Shown piece by piece: positions 1 to 8,029 of a stretch of 64,000 nucleotides of DNA. Both the position numbers and the translations under genes were made by a program. The notes below the pieces were generated by a model. The model searched no databases and had not been told where the DNA came from. It saw only the letters and a program-made list of their open reading frames with translations. The stretch covers positions 992,001-1,056,000 of the forward strand of contig NZ_JAMBOQ010000002.1 of NCBI RefSeq assembly GCF_023715685.1. Reading direction: 5' to 3'. How positions within the stretch are numbered: position 1 is the stretch's first letter; each line of letters starts with the position of its first letter. The DNA comes from Priestia aryabhattai. GTDB taxonomy: Bacteria > Bacillota > Bacilli > Bacillales > Bacillaceae_H.

Positions 1-975
1 GGTGTAGTTTCTAGTCGAATAGGAATTAAATGGACGTTATTAACAGGTATCTTATTCACTATTGTTTTCTCTGCACTTGCTGGATCGTCTAATGGAATAT
101 GGCAAATTGTAAGTTTCCGGGGTGGTTGGGGGCTTGGTAATTCATTATTTATTGCTACAGCGTTATCTGCTATCGTTGGCCTATCTCTAGGAGGTACAGC
201 CAAGGCTATTATTTTATATGAAGCTGCAATTGGATTAGGTATTTCAGTAGGCCCATTACTTGGCGGCGAATTAGGTTCTATTTCATGGCGTGGACCTTTT
301 TATGGTGTTAGTGTCTTGATGATTGTAGCATTTTTAGCACTTCTACTGAAAATGCCACAAGTAGCAAAGCCAAAAGTTAAAAGCTCTGTATTAGATCCTA
401 TTAGAGCATTGAAGTTTCCTGGTTTATTTAGGCTGGGACTTACAGCTTTCCTTTATAACATTGGTTTCTTTACATTAATGGCGTATTCTCCATTTGTTAT
501 GAATTTGGACGAACACGGACTAGGTTATGTTTTCCTTGGATGGGGACTTTGTTTGGCCATCACTTCTGTGTTTGTCGCTCCAAAACTACAAGTAAGATTT
601 GGAACGATTAAATCTATGTGTACAATGCTCATTTTATTTGCATTAACTTTACTAGCTATGGGGATCTGGACAGATTCTCCAACAGTCGTCATTATTGCGG
701 TTATTGTTGCTGGTCTTTTCTTAGGTACAAATAATACTTTAATTACAACAGCTGTTATGGAGGTTGCCCCCGTAGAACGAGCAACAGCTTCCGCTGCATA
801 TAGTTTTGTTCGTTTTATTGGAGGAGCAATCGGTCCATGGCTAGCTAATAAGCTAGCTGAGACCTATTCTCCACATGTTCCATTTATAACAGGAGCTATT
901 TTCGTTCTTTTAGCTATGCTTGTTGTTGCATTTGGGCGCAAACATCTGTTGCACGTTGATAAAATTACTCATTAA
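1..975 (+). CDS. MFS transporter, C-terminal part (5' end outside window)
   Basis: The reading frame is open from base 1 and ends at a TAA, giving 324 residues of a major facilitator superfamily protein whose beginning lies outside the window. Hydrophobic stretches suggest about nine membrane segments. The fragment begins in an early loop; GPLLGGELGSISWR near residue 80 resembles the motif C region at the end of helix 5 in DHA1-type proton antiporters. The second half has the usual short loops and a basic tail. The substrate cannot be read from sequence; drug or metabolite efflux is the family's usual role. A universal stress protein gene follows 115 bases later without an obvious terminator. 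Confidence 0.85.
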   Translation, partial: GVVSSRIGIKWTLLTGILFTIVFSALAGSSNGIWQIVSFRGGWGLGNSLFIATALSAIVGLSLGGTAKAIILYEAAIGLGISVGPLLGGELGSISWRGPFYGVSVLMIVAFLALLLKMPQVAKPKVKSSVLDPIRALKFPGLFRLGLTAFLYNIGFFTLMAYSPFVMNLDEHGLGYVFLGWGLCLAITSVFVAPKLQVRFGTIKSMCTMLILFALTLLAMGIWTDSPTVVIIAVIVAGLFLGTNNTLITTAVMEVAPVERATASAAYSFVRFIGGAIGPWLANKLAETYSPHVPFITGAIFVLLAMLVVAFGRKHLLHVDKITH

Positions 976-1090
976 GAAAACTTAACAGGACCAATGAATA
1001 TAATTCTTCAAATTTAAATGACATCTAAAAATAAATGCTCTTTCTACTAACATTTAAAGGGAAAAGTCCACCTTGAAAGGAGAACTTTAT

Positions 1091-1510
1091 ATGTACAAAA
1101 AAATTCTAGTAGCATTTGATGGTTCAAAGCCTTCTGTTCATGCTCTAAAACATGGAGCTGATTTAGCTAAAATAGTGGATTCAGAACTGGTAACAGTATT
1201 GCATATTAATCAAGATCTTCCTTTACAAGAACCGGTTCTTAATATTGATTTAGAAAAATTAATCGATGAGGAAGACCAGAAACTGCTATCTCCAGCAGTT
1301 CAATTTCTTTCTAAATCAAACGTTGGGTATGAAGTTCATACTTTTCATGGAGATCCTTCAAATATAATTACTTCCTATGCAGAAAGAGAATATTACGATG
1401 TAATTATAAGAGGTAATACGGGAAAAGGAGTGATAAAGGAGGCTTTATTGGGAAGTGTAAGTCACAAGGTTGCACATTCTGCTGACTGTCCAGTTATCAT
1501 TGTAAAATAA
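1091..1510 (+). CDS. UspA-family universal stress protein
   Basis: A 139-residue single-domain universal stress protein. The N terminus YKKILVAFDGS is the first beta strand and the Asp that contacts adenine in this fold. The C terminus shows the ATP-binding pattern G-2x-G-9x-G-S at G108, G111, G121 and S122, so it probably belongs to the nucleotide-binding branch. I chose ATG 1091 because AAAGGAG at 1076 sits eight bases ahead; a TTG at 1073 is in frame but lies just before that ribosome binding site. USPs bind ATP and help survival during starvation or stress. It lies behind the MFS gene and could be cotranscribed with it. Confidence 0.88.
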   Translation: MYKKILVAFDGSKPSVHALKHGADLAKIVDSELVTVLHINQDLPLQEPVLNIDLEKLIDEEDQKLLSPAVQFLSKSNVGYEVHTFHGDPSNIITSYAEREYYDVIIRGNTGKGVIKEALLGSVSHKVAHSADCPVIIVK

Positions 1511-1678
1511 TCTTTCATAAGAACGTAAACGATTTTCTTCGGATTGTACTTTAATAAATAGAAGATAGAATGATTGATTTAACCTTTCCTAATAGAAATA
1601 AGCTGAACTATCATGCATTGGCGTTTCTTTCTATCAGAAAAGGGTGACTCAACTAATTTACATGGGGAATGAGAGTGA

Positions 1679-1897
1679 ATGGATAAAGATCTCGTTAAAC
1701 TAATAAGAAAAAGTTTTAACATGAATCAACGTGATTTTGCTAAAGCAGTTAATTGCAGTTTTTCACTAATTGCTTTAGTTGAAGTCGGAAAAAGAAGAGT
1801 AACGAAGGATCTTGAGAATAAAATTAAAGTTGCCTTTAATCTTGATGATCCAATACTAACTACCTCTGCAGATGATTTTTTTGAAAAAACCAGTTAA
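1679..1897 (+). CDS. Small XRE-family helix-turn-helix protein
   Basis: A 72-residue protein made almost wholly of a Cro/C1-type DNA-binding domain. The helix-turn-helix is roughly residues 15-38 (QRDFAKAVNCS then a recognition helix with LIALVEVGKR). A short acidic tail follows. A purine-rich stretch (GGGGAATGAGAG) lies ahead of the ATG, a modest ribosome binding site. No partner gene is adjacent on this strand and a strong terminator follows 55 bases later, so it is a single-gene unit. Its targets are unknown. Confidence 0.7.
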   Translation: MDKDLVKLIRKSFNMNQRDFAKAVNCSFSLIALVEVGKRRVTKDLENKIKVAFNLDDPILTTSADDFFEKTS

Positions 1898-1951
1898 TTT
1901 CTACAATTAATATGAGAAATTTGTTTTTTATTAAAAATCCTTTTAATTGAA

Positions 1952-1986
1952 AAGCCTTTGCCTATAATGGCAAAGGCTTCTTTTTT
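1952..1986 (+). terminator. Rho-independent terminator after the XRE gene
   Basis: A perfect 11-bp stem (AAGCCTTTGCC with GGCAAAGGCTT) with a six-base loop is followed by a run of T. Confidence 0.92.
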
Positions 1987-2179
1987 ACGAGTTTCTTCTA
2001 TTACATTTGTTGACGACAAATAGTATTATATATAAATTTATCAAGACAAGAAGATTTTTGACCTAAAAAAGCCCCTCCCCTGGTTTTATTATTTACTTGT
2101 ACAGGTGGCAAATATGATGTAATCATTTACTCAAAAGAATAGATAAAAACTATAAAATTGAAGATTTTTTGATGTTAAT

Positions 2180-2210
2180 AAAAAAACGCCCAAATATTAG
2201 GCATTTTTTT
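2180..2210 (-). terminator. Terminator overlapping the stop of the 86-residue gene
   Basis: On the minus strand a short GCC/GGC stem, extended by A/T pairs, runs into seven T. It has A on one side and T on the other, so it could work in both directions. The stop codon at 2197 lies inside it. Confidence 0.6.
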
Positions 2211-2457
2211 CTAACGTTACAATATGTGTTTCGTTATCTATTAGCTTAAAATACTGGTTTGGATATGTCCCAACATAAGTAGGTAAATTCCCTTTTTCCT
2301 TCTTCCCTTCCCTATCTGCATAAACATTGTAACCAGCTCCATCAACAGTCCCAAATCCGTAATACTCTTGCCCTTTTCTAATATTCAAGCCTTCAACCAA
2401 ACCATCTATGATACAAACAATTTTTATAAATTCAATTTCTGTTTTTTTTACACTCAT
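2197..2457 (-). CDS. Hypothetical protein, 86 residues
   Basis: I do not recognise this protein. It begins with a charged segment and continues with short beta-strand-like segments rich in Gly and Tyr (QEYYGFGTVDGAGYNVYAD), which suggests a small beta-rich cytoplasmic fold. There is no signal peptide or membrane segment. A GGGAGAGTGGAAG stretch precedes the ATG. A terminator overlaps its stop, so it is probably transcribed alone. Confidence 0.6.
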   Translation of the reverse strand: MSVKKTEIEFIKIVCIIDGLVEGLNIRKGQEYYGFGTVDGAGYNVYADREGKKEKGNLPTYVGTYPNQYFKLIDNETHIVTLEKNA

Positions 2458-2522
2458 ACTTCCACTCTCCCACTTCTTTTAAAGGTATTTCATTTCTAAA
2501 CCCTTAAAAAGTTTTATACAAA

Positions 2523-2549
2523 TAAAAAAGGACATGTCTTTTATGTCCT
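2523..2549 (-). terminator. Minus-strand terminator downstream of the 93-residue gene
   Basis: AGGACAT and ATGTCCT form a 7-bp stem, and the minus strand continues with a run of six T. It lies about 190 bases beyond the stop of the gene at 2737. Confidence 0.6.
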
Positions 2550-2736
2550 GGTGCTTAGTACTGTCCCCGCCTACGCCAAATACGATGACAGCCACTCATG
2601 CTATCCAACCTATTATCATTATAAACGAAAGCGTTTTCTAAGTAAATGATTTAATTGAATATTCAGATTATATTACTTATTTAACCTTATTATACGAATC
2701 CTTTCGTTGAAAAAAGATACCCTTATCGAGTATCTT

Positions 2737-3018
2737 CTATGATCCTGCATATTTAGATTGATATTCCTTTACGATTTTATCCGTTACATCTTCAAAAGGT
2801 TCCTTAATCCGCCCTTTTTCCATCCATTCGGTTCTTTGTACTCGAAATGGTGTCTCTCTTTCGAATAGATAATCAATCGCGGTCGTAAACCGTTCATCTG
2901 TTTTTCTTAGCATCAAATATCCCCTCCCATCTGATAAATGAAAGTCAATTAAACCTATTTCATCCTCTATATTTATTCCTGCTACATTTATGTTTCCAAT
3001 TTCTAAAATATAAAACAT
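2737..3018 (-). CDS. Hypothetical protein, 93 residues
   Basis: I do not recognise this protein. The first half alternates hydrophobic and polar residues (MFYILEIGNINVAGINIED), as beta strands would; the second half is charged and probably helical. There is no signal peptide. An excellent ribosome binding site, AGGAGGGG, lies eight bases before the ATG, so it is very likely translated. It stands alone between non-coding stretches. Confidence 0.65.
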   Translation of the reverse strand: MFYILEIGNINVAGINIEDEIGLIDFHLSDGRGYLMLRKTDERFTTAIDYLFERETPFRVQRTEWMEKGRIKEPFEDVTDKIVKEYQSKYAGS

Positions 3019-3406
3019 GTCTACCCCTCCTATTTACTTTTTTATCAGTGTAGACATTTTATTAACAAGAGAACCTTTCTTTTGACAATCTAACAAGACC
3101 TTTTTTATCTCTTTATTCTTCCAGATAGTAGTATCACTAACATTTCGGAAATTTTATATACTAAGCGCATTTCGATATAAATATAGCCAAATATCTGTAC
3201 GTCAAGGAATTTGGCCTATATTATAGATTAACTTTTATTTAATGGTTTTAGATATATGGAATGTGACTTTAGGAAACATATGATTATTTCAACTTTATAA
3301 CTTTTTTAAGTTAGTTTTACAAACCTAAAATTCAAAACATATTGTTGCTTTATGTTTATAGCGAATTATTTTTGTACTTGAATCACTTAGTTTCTAAAAA
3401 TTATTG
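3019..3406. other. Intergenic region without a gene
   Basis: No open frame with a ribosome binding site was found on either strand. An imperfect inverted repeat with arms near 3182 and 3210 (AGCCAAAT / ATTTGGC) lies downstream of the FAD oxidoreductase gene. It may help end that transcript, but it has no T-run. Confidence 0.4.
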
Positions 3407-4636
3407 CTAGATCGACTGCATAATTCGTGCGAGTTCTCTTTCTAAAGCAACGGGCTCGTTTGAGTAATTATAAATTCCTAAAAACTTTTCTATAGCCTGT
3501 GGATGGGTACTGATTAGCTTGTTGACAGCATTCTGTTGTTCAGATATGCGTTCATTCTTCGAAATTTGGCATCCCATGTGAAACCGAACCATAAACTCGT
3601 CTTCTATTGCTTTTTGATATTCTTCAGATATTTGATTTGATTGATCGGATTGTCCCTTATATTTTGAGAGAATGTTGGATAATATACGTGCTCCACATAT
3701 AGCATCATGGATACCTTGTGCCATGCCAGGATCTTTAAAACAAACTGCATCTCCAACCAACGCCCATCCTTTTCCCATTCCTTTATACCAGTAATTATCA
3801 TATCCGATAATGCCTTTAACGGATTCTACTAATTCTGCATTTTTCAAACGCGCCCCTATTGTTGTACTCGGAAAGTTATCTGTTAAGAAATTGCGCAGAC
3901 AGCTTTCCGGATTTAATTTCAACTGTTCTATCAACTCCTTATTTTCTAATGGGAAAATGCCGACAATAACATATAAATTATCATTCGTCGGAAAGAGAAT
4001 GGCTGTGTTATCTTTTATCTTGTATACTTCAAATTTAGGGACATTATCATGGCGAAATTTAGAGAAGTACCCGAAATAGATGCCGACTTTTGCCGGAATG
4101 CTTATTTTGAGTTCACTTTTTACCAGCTTGCGAATAATTGAGGATCGGCCGTCTGCCCCGACTACGAGACGAGCTAAAAATTCTTGTTTCTCGTTGTTAC
4201 CATCTAAACCTTTCACGCCTATTACTGTTTCGTCATCATGGATGACATCCGTCACACGAAACCCTTCTAAAACGGTTACATTCATTTGAGATTTGGCTTG
4301 TTCAAGTAGGATATGATCGAGATAAGTTCTTCTAATACAGTAACAACTGTCCTCTCCGTCAACCTCAGGGATGAGTCCTTCTATCACGGTATCCTCAAAT
4401 TGAAATTTAATATCTCGTACCGGTGGTGCTTTTGTTTCCAATAACTTGTCCATGACACCGATTTCTCGAAGAAGAGCGACAGTATTATTGAAAAAGGTAT
4501 GGGTTGATAATGTGTCCCTTGGAAAGGTCGATTGGTCCACTAACAACACGTGGAAACCTGACTTAGCAAGACAAATAGCCAAGGTAGAGCCGGCACATCC
4601 AGCACCGGTAATGAGGACATCATACGTCTTATTCAT
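3407..4636 (-). CDS. FAD-dependent oxidoreductase (PHBH / geranylgeranyl-reductase-like)
   Basis: A 409-residue flavoprotein of the p-hydroxybenzoate hydroxylase fold. The dinucleotide-binding motif GAGCAG is at residues 11-16 and the beta strand ends in VDQ. The second FAD signature is VVGADGRSS near residue 160. The third, WALVGDAVCFKDPGMAQG, lies near residue 290 and binds the FAD ribityl chain. Length and order match NAD(P)H-dependent aromatic hydroxylases and geranylgeranyl-reductase-like enzymes. The substrate cannot be deduced. It has no cotranscribed neighbour, so it is probably a stand-alone tailoring or catabolic oxidoreductase. No transmembrane segment is visible. Confidence 0.85.
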   Translation of the reverse strand: MNKTYDVLITGAGCAGSTLAICLAKSGFHVLLVDQSTFPRDTLSTHTFFNNTVALLREIGVMDKLLETKAPPVRDIKFQFEDTVIEGLIPEVDGEDSCYCIRRTYLDHILLEQAKSQMNVTVLEGFRVTDVIHDDETVIGVKGLDGNNEKQEFLARLVVGADGRSSIIRKLVKSELKISIPAKVGIYFGYFSKFRHDNVPKFEVYKIKDNTAILFPTNDNLYVIVGIFPLENKELIEQLKLNPESCLRNFLTDNFPSTTIGARLKNAELVESVKGIIGYDNYWYKGMGKGWALVGDAVCFKDPGMAQGIHDAICGARILSNILSKYKGQSDQSNQISEEYQKAIEDEFMVRFHMGCQISKNERISEQQNAVNKLISTHPQAIEKFLGIYNYSNEPVALERELARIMQSI

Positions 4637-4992
4637 CGTGTCACTCCATTTCTAAGTACAATTATTAACTTGCGTATCTATTAGAAGAGTTCTAAAGCTA
4701 ATGCTCCTACGAGTTAAAGCACTGAGGTAATTTGGTAAGGGTACGCTACATACATAAAGTATGGAAGTTAAAACAAATTAAGTACAGAAAATTCCCACCT
4801 GCTAAACAATTAAAAAGAATTTGTGGTAAAAATCGAATGATATTTTAGATATTAAATGGTGTCCATAAATCTATACTAACTCCAGTACAGAAGTAAATTA
4901 TTCTATATAAAAAAGTAAATGAATAAACTCTGTTATAAAAATTATAGTTTTATCTTTTACTCTTACTGACGACAAATACGAACTTTTTCTAT
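4637..4992. other. Intergenic region upstream of the FAD oxidoreductase
   Basis: This AT-rich stretch must hold the promoter of the gene at 3407-4636. I see no confident -35/-10 pair, no RNA gene and no small gene. Confidence 0.35.
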
Positions 4993-5304
4993 TTACTTAA
5001 CGTTATAGAGTTTCCATATATTTTTCTCTTTATGATCTATATACGTGCTCCATTGTTCTCTTTGACTAATATAATCCTCAAACGTAGCGTTTCTAACTAC
5101 AATATAACCACCACATTCATCTGCGGTCTGTTTGGCAATGGACTGTTTGTCAAAGGGAAATGCGACCAATTCATCATTTATAAATTCGTAACTGGATATC
5201 TCTTTCCTTTTTACGTTTCTACATGATTCATTTACATAATATAGCTTACCTAACTTTATAAAATAGTATGGATATTCTTTGTTAGGCAATTTACTTCCCT
5301 CCAT
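4993..5304 (-). CDS. Hypothetical protein, 103 residues
   Basis: I do not recognise this protein. It is soluble, rich in aromatic and charged residues (YPYYFIKLGKLYYV near the start, EQWSTYIDHKEK near the end), with no signal peptide. I start it at ATG 5304 because GAAGGGTG lies ten bases ahead; an in-frame TTG at 5319 would add five residues but has no ribosome binding site. No neighbour on the same strand gives context. Confidence 0.55.
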   Translation of the reverse strand: MEGSKLPNKEYPYYFIKLGKLYYVNESCRNVKRKEISSYEFINDELVAFPFDKQSIAKQTADECGGYIVVRNATFEDYISQREQWSTYIDHKEKNIWKLYNVK

Positions 5305-5371
5305 TTCTACACCCTTCAATTGCTTTATAAGTAAATATTAGCCTATTATTCTGACTTAAAAACCTAAAATC

Positions 5372-5404
5372 CTTCTAAAAAAGCCACTCTTTTAGAGTAG
5401 CTTC
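5372..5404 (-). terminator. Orphan minus-strand terminator-like hairpin
   Basis: Read on the minus strand, AAGCTACTC and GAGTGGCTT form a stem followed by six T. No minus-strand gene lies just upstream, so it may be left from a lost gene. Confidence 0.45.
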
Positions 5405-5524
5405 AATTACGCAAATGTTAATGTGTTACGCTACCGAAATAGATACCAATTAGGTAATGGAGTCGGAATTCTTTAGATATTATGTAGCTACTAGAGTAAG
5501 GTTGCCTGTCCACTCAAAAAATGA

Positions 5525-5560
5525 CACATAAACCTTACTGCAGTAGGTAAGGTTTATGTG
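5525..5560 (+). repeat. Perfect 14-bp inverted repeat inside repeat copy A
   Basis: CACATAAACCTTAC pairs perfectly with GTAAGGTTTATGTG around the loop TGCAGTAG. No T-run follows directly, so it is not a standard terminator. It lies at the left end of a longer direct repeat (see 5532-5613). Confidence 0.75.
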
Positions 5561-5613
5561 GTGATGCAGGATGCGCTCGTTTTTTATATGTTAGAGGTTG
5601 GCCTAGTCGCTTA
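5532..5613 (+). repeat. Direct repeat, copy A
   Basis: This stretch is about three-quarters identical to 6335-6414 by eye. Shared blocks include GTAGGTAAGG, ATGCGCT, a T-run and TTGGCCTAGTCGCTT. In copy B the right end is the last codons of an XRE regulator gene on the minus strand; in copy A no such gene remains. The two copies flank the GlsB gene and the 41-residue gene. Confidence 0.6.
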
Positions 5614-5754
5614 TATTTTTTATGAAACGGACGAGAAATTAGAAGGTGTCCTTATATATAAGTGAAAAACTCTAATTAGGAAAAAAATAACAAGGTTAAT
5701 GAGTTTTAGTGAGGAGTAAAGTCAACTAAACAATTTAAAAGGAGGGAATTATTA

Positions 5755-6027
5755 ATGGAAATTCTATGGATGCTAATTGTAGGTGGAATTATTGGGTGGC
5801 TCGCCGGTTTAATTACAGGATGCGACGTTCCTGAAGGTATTAATGGTAATATTATCGCTGGCTTTATTGGTTCTTGGTTAGGCGGCCTTATCTTGGGAAG
5901 TTTGGGGCCAGTCATTGGTGGTTTTGCAATCATCCCAGCAATTATTGGATCAATCATTTTAGTATTAATTGTAAGCTTTCTTTTAAGAAAAATGGGTCAA
6001 AAAAAGAATCATGGTCATCATGTATAA
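5755..6027 (+). CDS. GlsB/YeaQ/YmgE-family stress membrane protein
   Basis: A 90-residue very hydrophobic protein with three membrane segments and the family's Gly-rich pattern (GGIIGWLAGLITG at the start, NIIAGFIGSWLGG in the middle). It ends in a short His/Lys tail. Such transglycosylase-associated-domain proteins are small inner-membrane proteins induced by general stress; their biochemical role is unclear. Start and expression are supported by AAAGGAGGG eight bases before the ATG. A weak SigB-like pair (GGTTAA near 5694 and GGAGTA near 5713) lies upstream, too degenerate to call. A 41-residue gene follows 33 bases later and may be cotranscribed. Confidence 0.88.
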   Translation: MEILWMLIVGGIIGWLAGLITGCDVPEGINGNIIAGFIGSWLGGLILGSLGPVIGGFAIIPAIIGSIILVLIVSFLLRKMGQKKNHGHHV

Positions 6028-6060
6028 AAATTGAAAAAACTTAAATTGGAGTGACTAAAA

Positions 6061-6186
6061 ATGAGAGAAGAAAATAATTCTATGCTACATGATTTTATTG
6101 AGGATAACCAATTTGAACTAGATTCTTACCTTACTTATTTGTTCGATCAAATTAATAATGATAGCGAAATTTTGTCAGAAGCTTAA
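6061..6186 (+). CDS. Small acidic protein, 41 residues
   Basis: A short open frame with a good ribosome binding site (TTGGAGTG) about eight bases before its ATG, 33 bases after the GlsB gene. The product is strongly acidic, begins MREENNSMLHDFIEDNQFEL and contains no membrane segment or cysteine. I do not recognise it. Spacing suggests it shares a transcript with the GlsB gene. A hairpin (AAGCGACC / GGTCGCTT) follows at 6250-6291 and may be the terminator. Confidence 0.55.
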   Translation: MREENNSMLHDFIEDNQFELDSYLTYLFDQINNDSEILSEA

Positions 6187-6249
6187 TGAGATTACAGATA
6201 TTTTATTATAAAGAAAAAGACAAAAAAATAATAAATCAGAATATAGTAT

Positions 6250-6291
6250 AAGCGACCTTAGTAACTTTGTTTACAGTATATAGGGTCGCTT
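6250..6291 (+). terminator. Hairpin after the GlsB operon
   Basis: AAGCGACC at 6250-6257 pairs with GGTCGCTT at 6284-6291, with an inner GTAA/TTAC pairing. It is followed only by TATTATTATG, so termination would be weak. Confidence 0.5.
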
Positions 6292-6334
6292 ATTATTATG
6301 GACAATATTTAAAAATAAAGTGCAGATATGCTTC

Positions 6335-6414
6335 TTTACTGCGGTAGGTAAGGAGTAAATGGTCCTGGAATATGCGCTTTTTTTTATAGGTTGGGGATTG
6401 GCCTAGTCGCTTTT
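6335..6414 (+). repeat. Direct repeat, copy B
   Basis: This is the partner of 5532-5613 and overlaps the last codons of the XRE gene that ends at 6403. The hairpin of copy A is degraded here, leaving only a short stem around TGCGGTAG. Confidence 0.6.
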
Positions 6415-6609
6415 GTACTCCAAAATATCACCTGGCTGACAATCTAAAGTCTTACATATCGCTTCTAATGTTGAAAAACGAACTGCTTTTGCTTTCCCAT
6501 TTTTCAGAATAGAAAGATTCGCCATAGTAATTCCAACCCTCTCCGAAAGCTCCGTTACGCTCATTTTTCGTTTTGCTAACATCACATCAATATTAATAAT
6601 AATTGTCAT
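6403..6609 (-). CDS. XRE-family regulator of the YozG type
   Basis: A 68-residue Cro/C1-type helix-turn-helix protein. The core VTELSERVGITMANLSILKN (about residues 18-37) holds the two helices, and the C terminus CKTLDCQPGDILEY is typical of short YozG-like regulators. It lies 10 bases after a DUF2975 membrane protein gene, the arrangement of yoaS-yozG in B. subtilis. It is the last gene of a three-gene minus-strand operon. It probably regulates that operon, with the membrane proteins as possible input. Its C-terminal codons overlap repeat copy B. Confidence 0.85.
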   Translation of the reverse strand: MTIIINIDVMLAKRKMSVTELSERVGITMANLSILKNGKAKAVRFSTLEAICKTLDCQPGDILEYKSD

Positions 6610-6619
6610 ATCCTGGACC

Positions 6620-7108
6620 TCAGACCGTCAAATCATTTTCTAATTTTATGTTAATCGCTTCTTGTAGAAGCCGTTGGAGGATAGCAGCAAAAACGGCGAT
6701 AACCAACGAAGTAAAAATGATGATGAGTCCCATTAATCCAATAGGAGGGTCAACTTTCTTCGCTATAAAATGAAAGAGTGGCAAACCTAATACATACAAA
6801 CCACTGATTGTAATCGCACAGTACTTTATGTTCTTTAATGACTTTACAGATAATTCCGAGAACGCTGTGTTCTCGTCAATGTACCGTAAAAGATTGAAAG
6901 CCTGATAGAGAGCAAAGTAAAAAGGCACAGCCGCCCCATACATCACGATGAAAACGAGATATTTCATTGGGGCAATATTTGGATACAATTTTGCTGCGAA
7001 ATTCGCCATATGGGGTACTAAAAATATACATAAAGCAAGAACTGGTAGTCCTATAATAAAAACAGCTATTTTTAAAAACAATGTTGTGACTTCTCTCAAA
7101 ATAAACAC
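6620..7108 (-). CDS. DUF2975 membrane protein (YoaS-like), second copy
   Basis: A 162-residue protein with four predicted membrane helices and a conserved cytoplasmic loop LLRYIDENTAFSELSVKSLK after helix 2, the mark of the DUF2975/YoaS family. It starts one base after the stop of a paralogous gene (7110-7595), so the pair is surely translationally linked. The molecular function is unknown. Pairing with a YozG-type regulator suggests a membrane-linked control module. The two copies share the TAFSELS/NAFSELS loop but have diverged widely elsewhere. Confidence 0.87.
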   Translation of the reverse strand: MFILREVTTLFLKIAVFIIGLPVLALCIFLVPHMANFAAKLYPNIAPMKYLVFIVMYGAAVPFYFALYQAFNLLRYIDENTAFSELSVKSLKNIKYCAITISGLYVLGLPLFHFIAKKVDPPIGLMGLIIIFTSLVIAVFAAILQRLLQEAINIKLENDLTV

Positions 7109-7109
7109 C

Positions 7110-7595
7110 TCACATTTTTATTTCATTTTTCTCTAGGAAATTTTTAATTGGTTTTTGAAGAACACTTACAAAAGTTGCAACAGTACTTGTCATTAAAATA
7201 CCCATTAGACTTAGTGATATTGGACCTGCTGCATCGTCACCTGTAACTTTAGCAAGCACCATTAAGCTTACTATCCCTAACATAATGAAGAAAATGACTG
7301 CAAAAATACATTTCTTTATAACCTTCAAAGATTTAAGGGATAACTCAGAGAAAGCATTGTTCCTTTCAATATAGGTTAATAGTTTAAATACTTGATACAA
7401 CACAACAGAAAACGTAATACAGATTCCGTATGCACATACTAAAAAGGGGATTAGGAAGTAAGCCATATCTGTATGTACTCTTGCATCTCTAACGGCTATC
7501 TCAGGCAACCAATAGATACACAAAGCAAGCACTGCAATTCCAATTAGAAAAATAATTACCTTTAAGAAAGTGGTTGAACCTAGTTTAACGTTCAT
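7110..7595 (-). CDS. DUF2975 membrane protein (YoaS-like), first copy
   Basis: A 161-residue four-helix membrane protein and the first gene of the operon. The family loop LLTYIERNNAFSELSLKSLK lies between helices 2 and 3. Like its neighbour it has no extracellular domain or enzymatic motif. A ribosome binding site-like GAGGTG lies ahead of the ATG. B. subtilis has one yoaS beside yozG; here the membrane component is duplicated in tandem, which may let the proteins form a hetero-oligomer (inference). Confidence 0.86.
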   Translation of the reverse strand: MNVKLGSTTFLKVIIFLIGIAVLALCIYWLPEIAVRDARVHTDMAYFLIPFLVCAYGICITFSVVLYQVFKLLTYIERNNAFSELSLKSLKVIKKCIFAVIFFIMLGIVSLMVLAKVTGDDAAGPISLSLMGILMTSTVATFVSVLQKPIKNFLEKNEIKM

Positions 7596-8029
7596 TTAAA
7601 ACACCTCACTTATTTAATAACAACATGATTTTAGCACGTTATTTATCGTTTTACAATAAATTTATGTTGCTATTTATTATATTGTTATTGTTATTAGAAT
7701 ATCCTTTTAATTTCGACAAAAATAAAAAGCATTTCTCATTACAAAGAAATGCTCTTACTTTAAAATGTTAAATTTACAACTTGTTCAACACAACTTCCAA
7801 ATAGTTTAATAAAGTAAATCAACAACGAAAGATAACAGAACCTACTTAAAATAAATAATATCCTTCATCGTAAATTGTTTATCGGCAACCCAAAATCTTT
7901 GAGCTGGTATAGCCTTCACTTTATCCCATGAATTGTAGGCAAACAAAAGTTATAGAAAGTACGAAGGATAGTTAAAGCGTATTGAGCATACATAAATTCA
8001 TTGTATATGAATGAGGATGATCATAATGA
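7596..8029. other. Intergenic region with a possible gene fragment and an orphan hairpin
   Basis: It contains the operon promoter region and a minus-strand terminator-like hairpin at 7720-7753 (9-bp stem, T-rich on the minus strand). Minus-strand frame 7842-7949 reads like the end of a protein (WDKVKAIPAQRFWVADKQF followed by a short tail), without a start. With the hairpin downstream it may be the remains of a deleted minus-strand gene. Confidence 0.35.

Noticed and set aside
2556..2649. A protein-like stretch with AYAKYDDSHSCYPTYYHYKR
   Set aside because: It resembles the end of a small coat-type protein but has no start or upstream part, so it was not called a gene.
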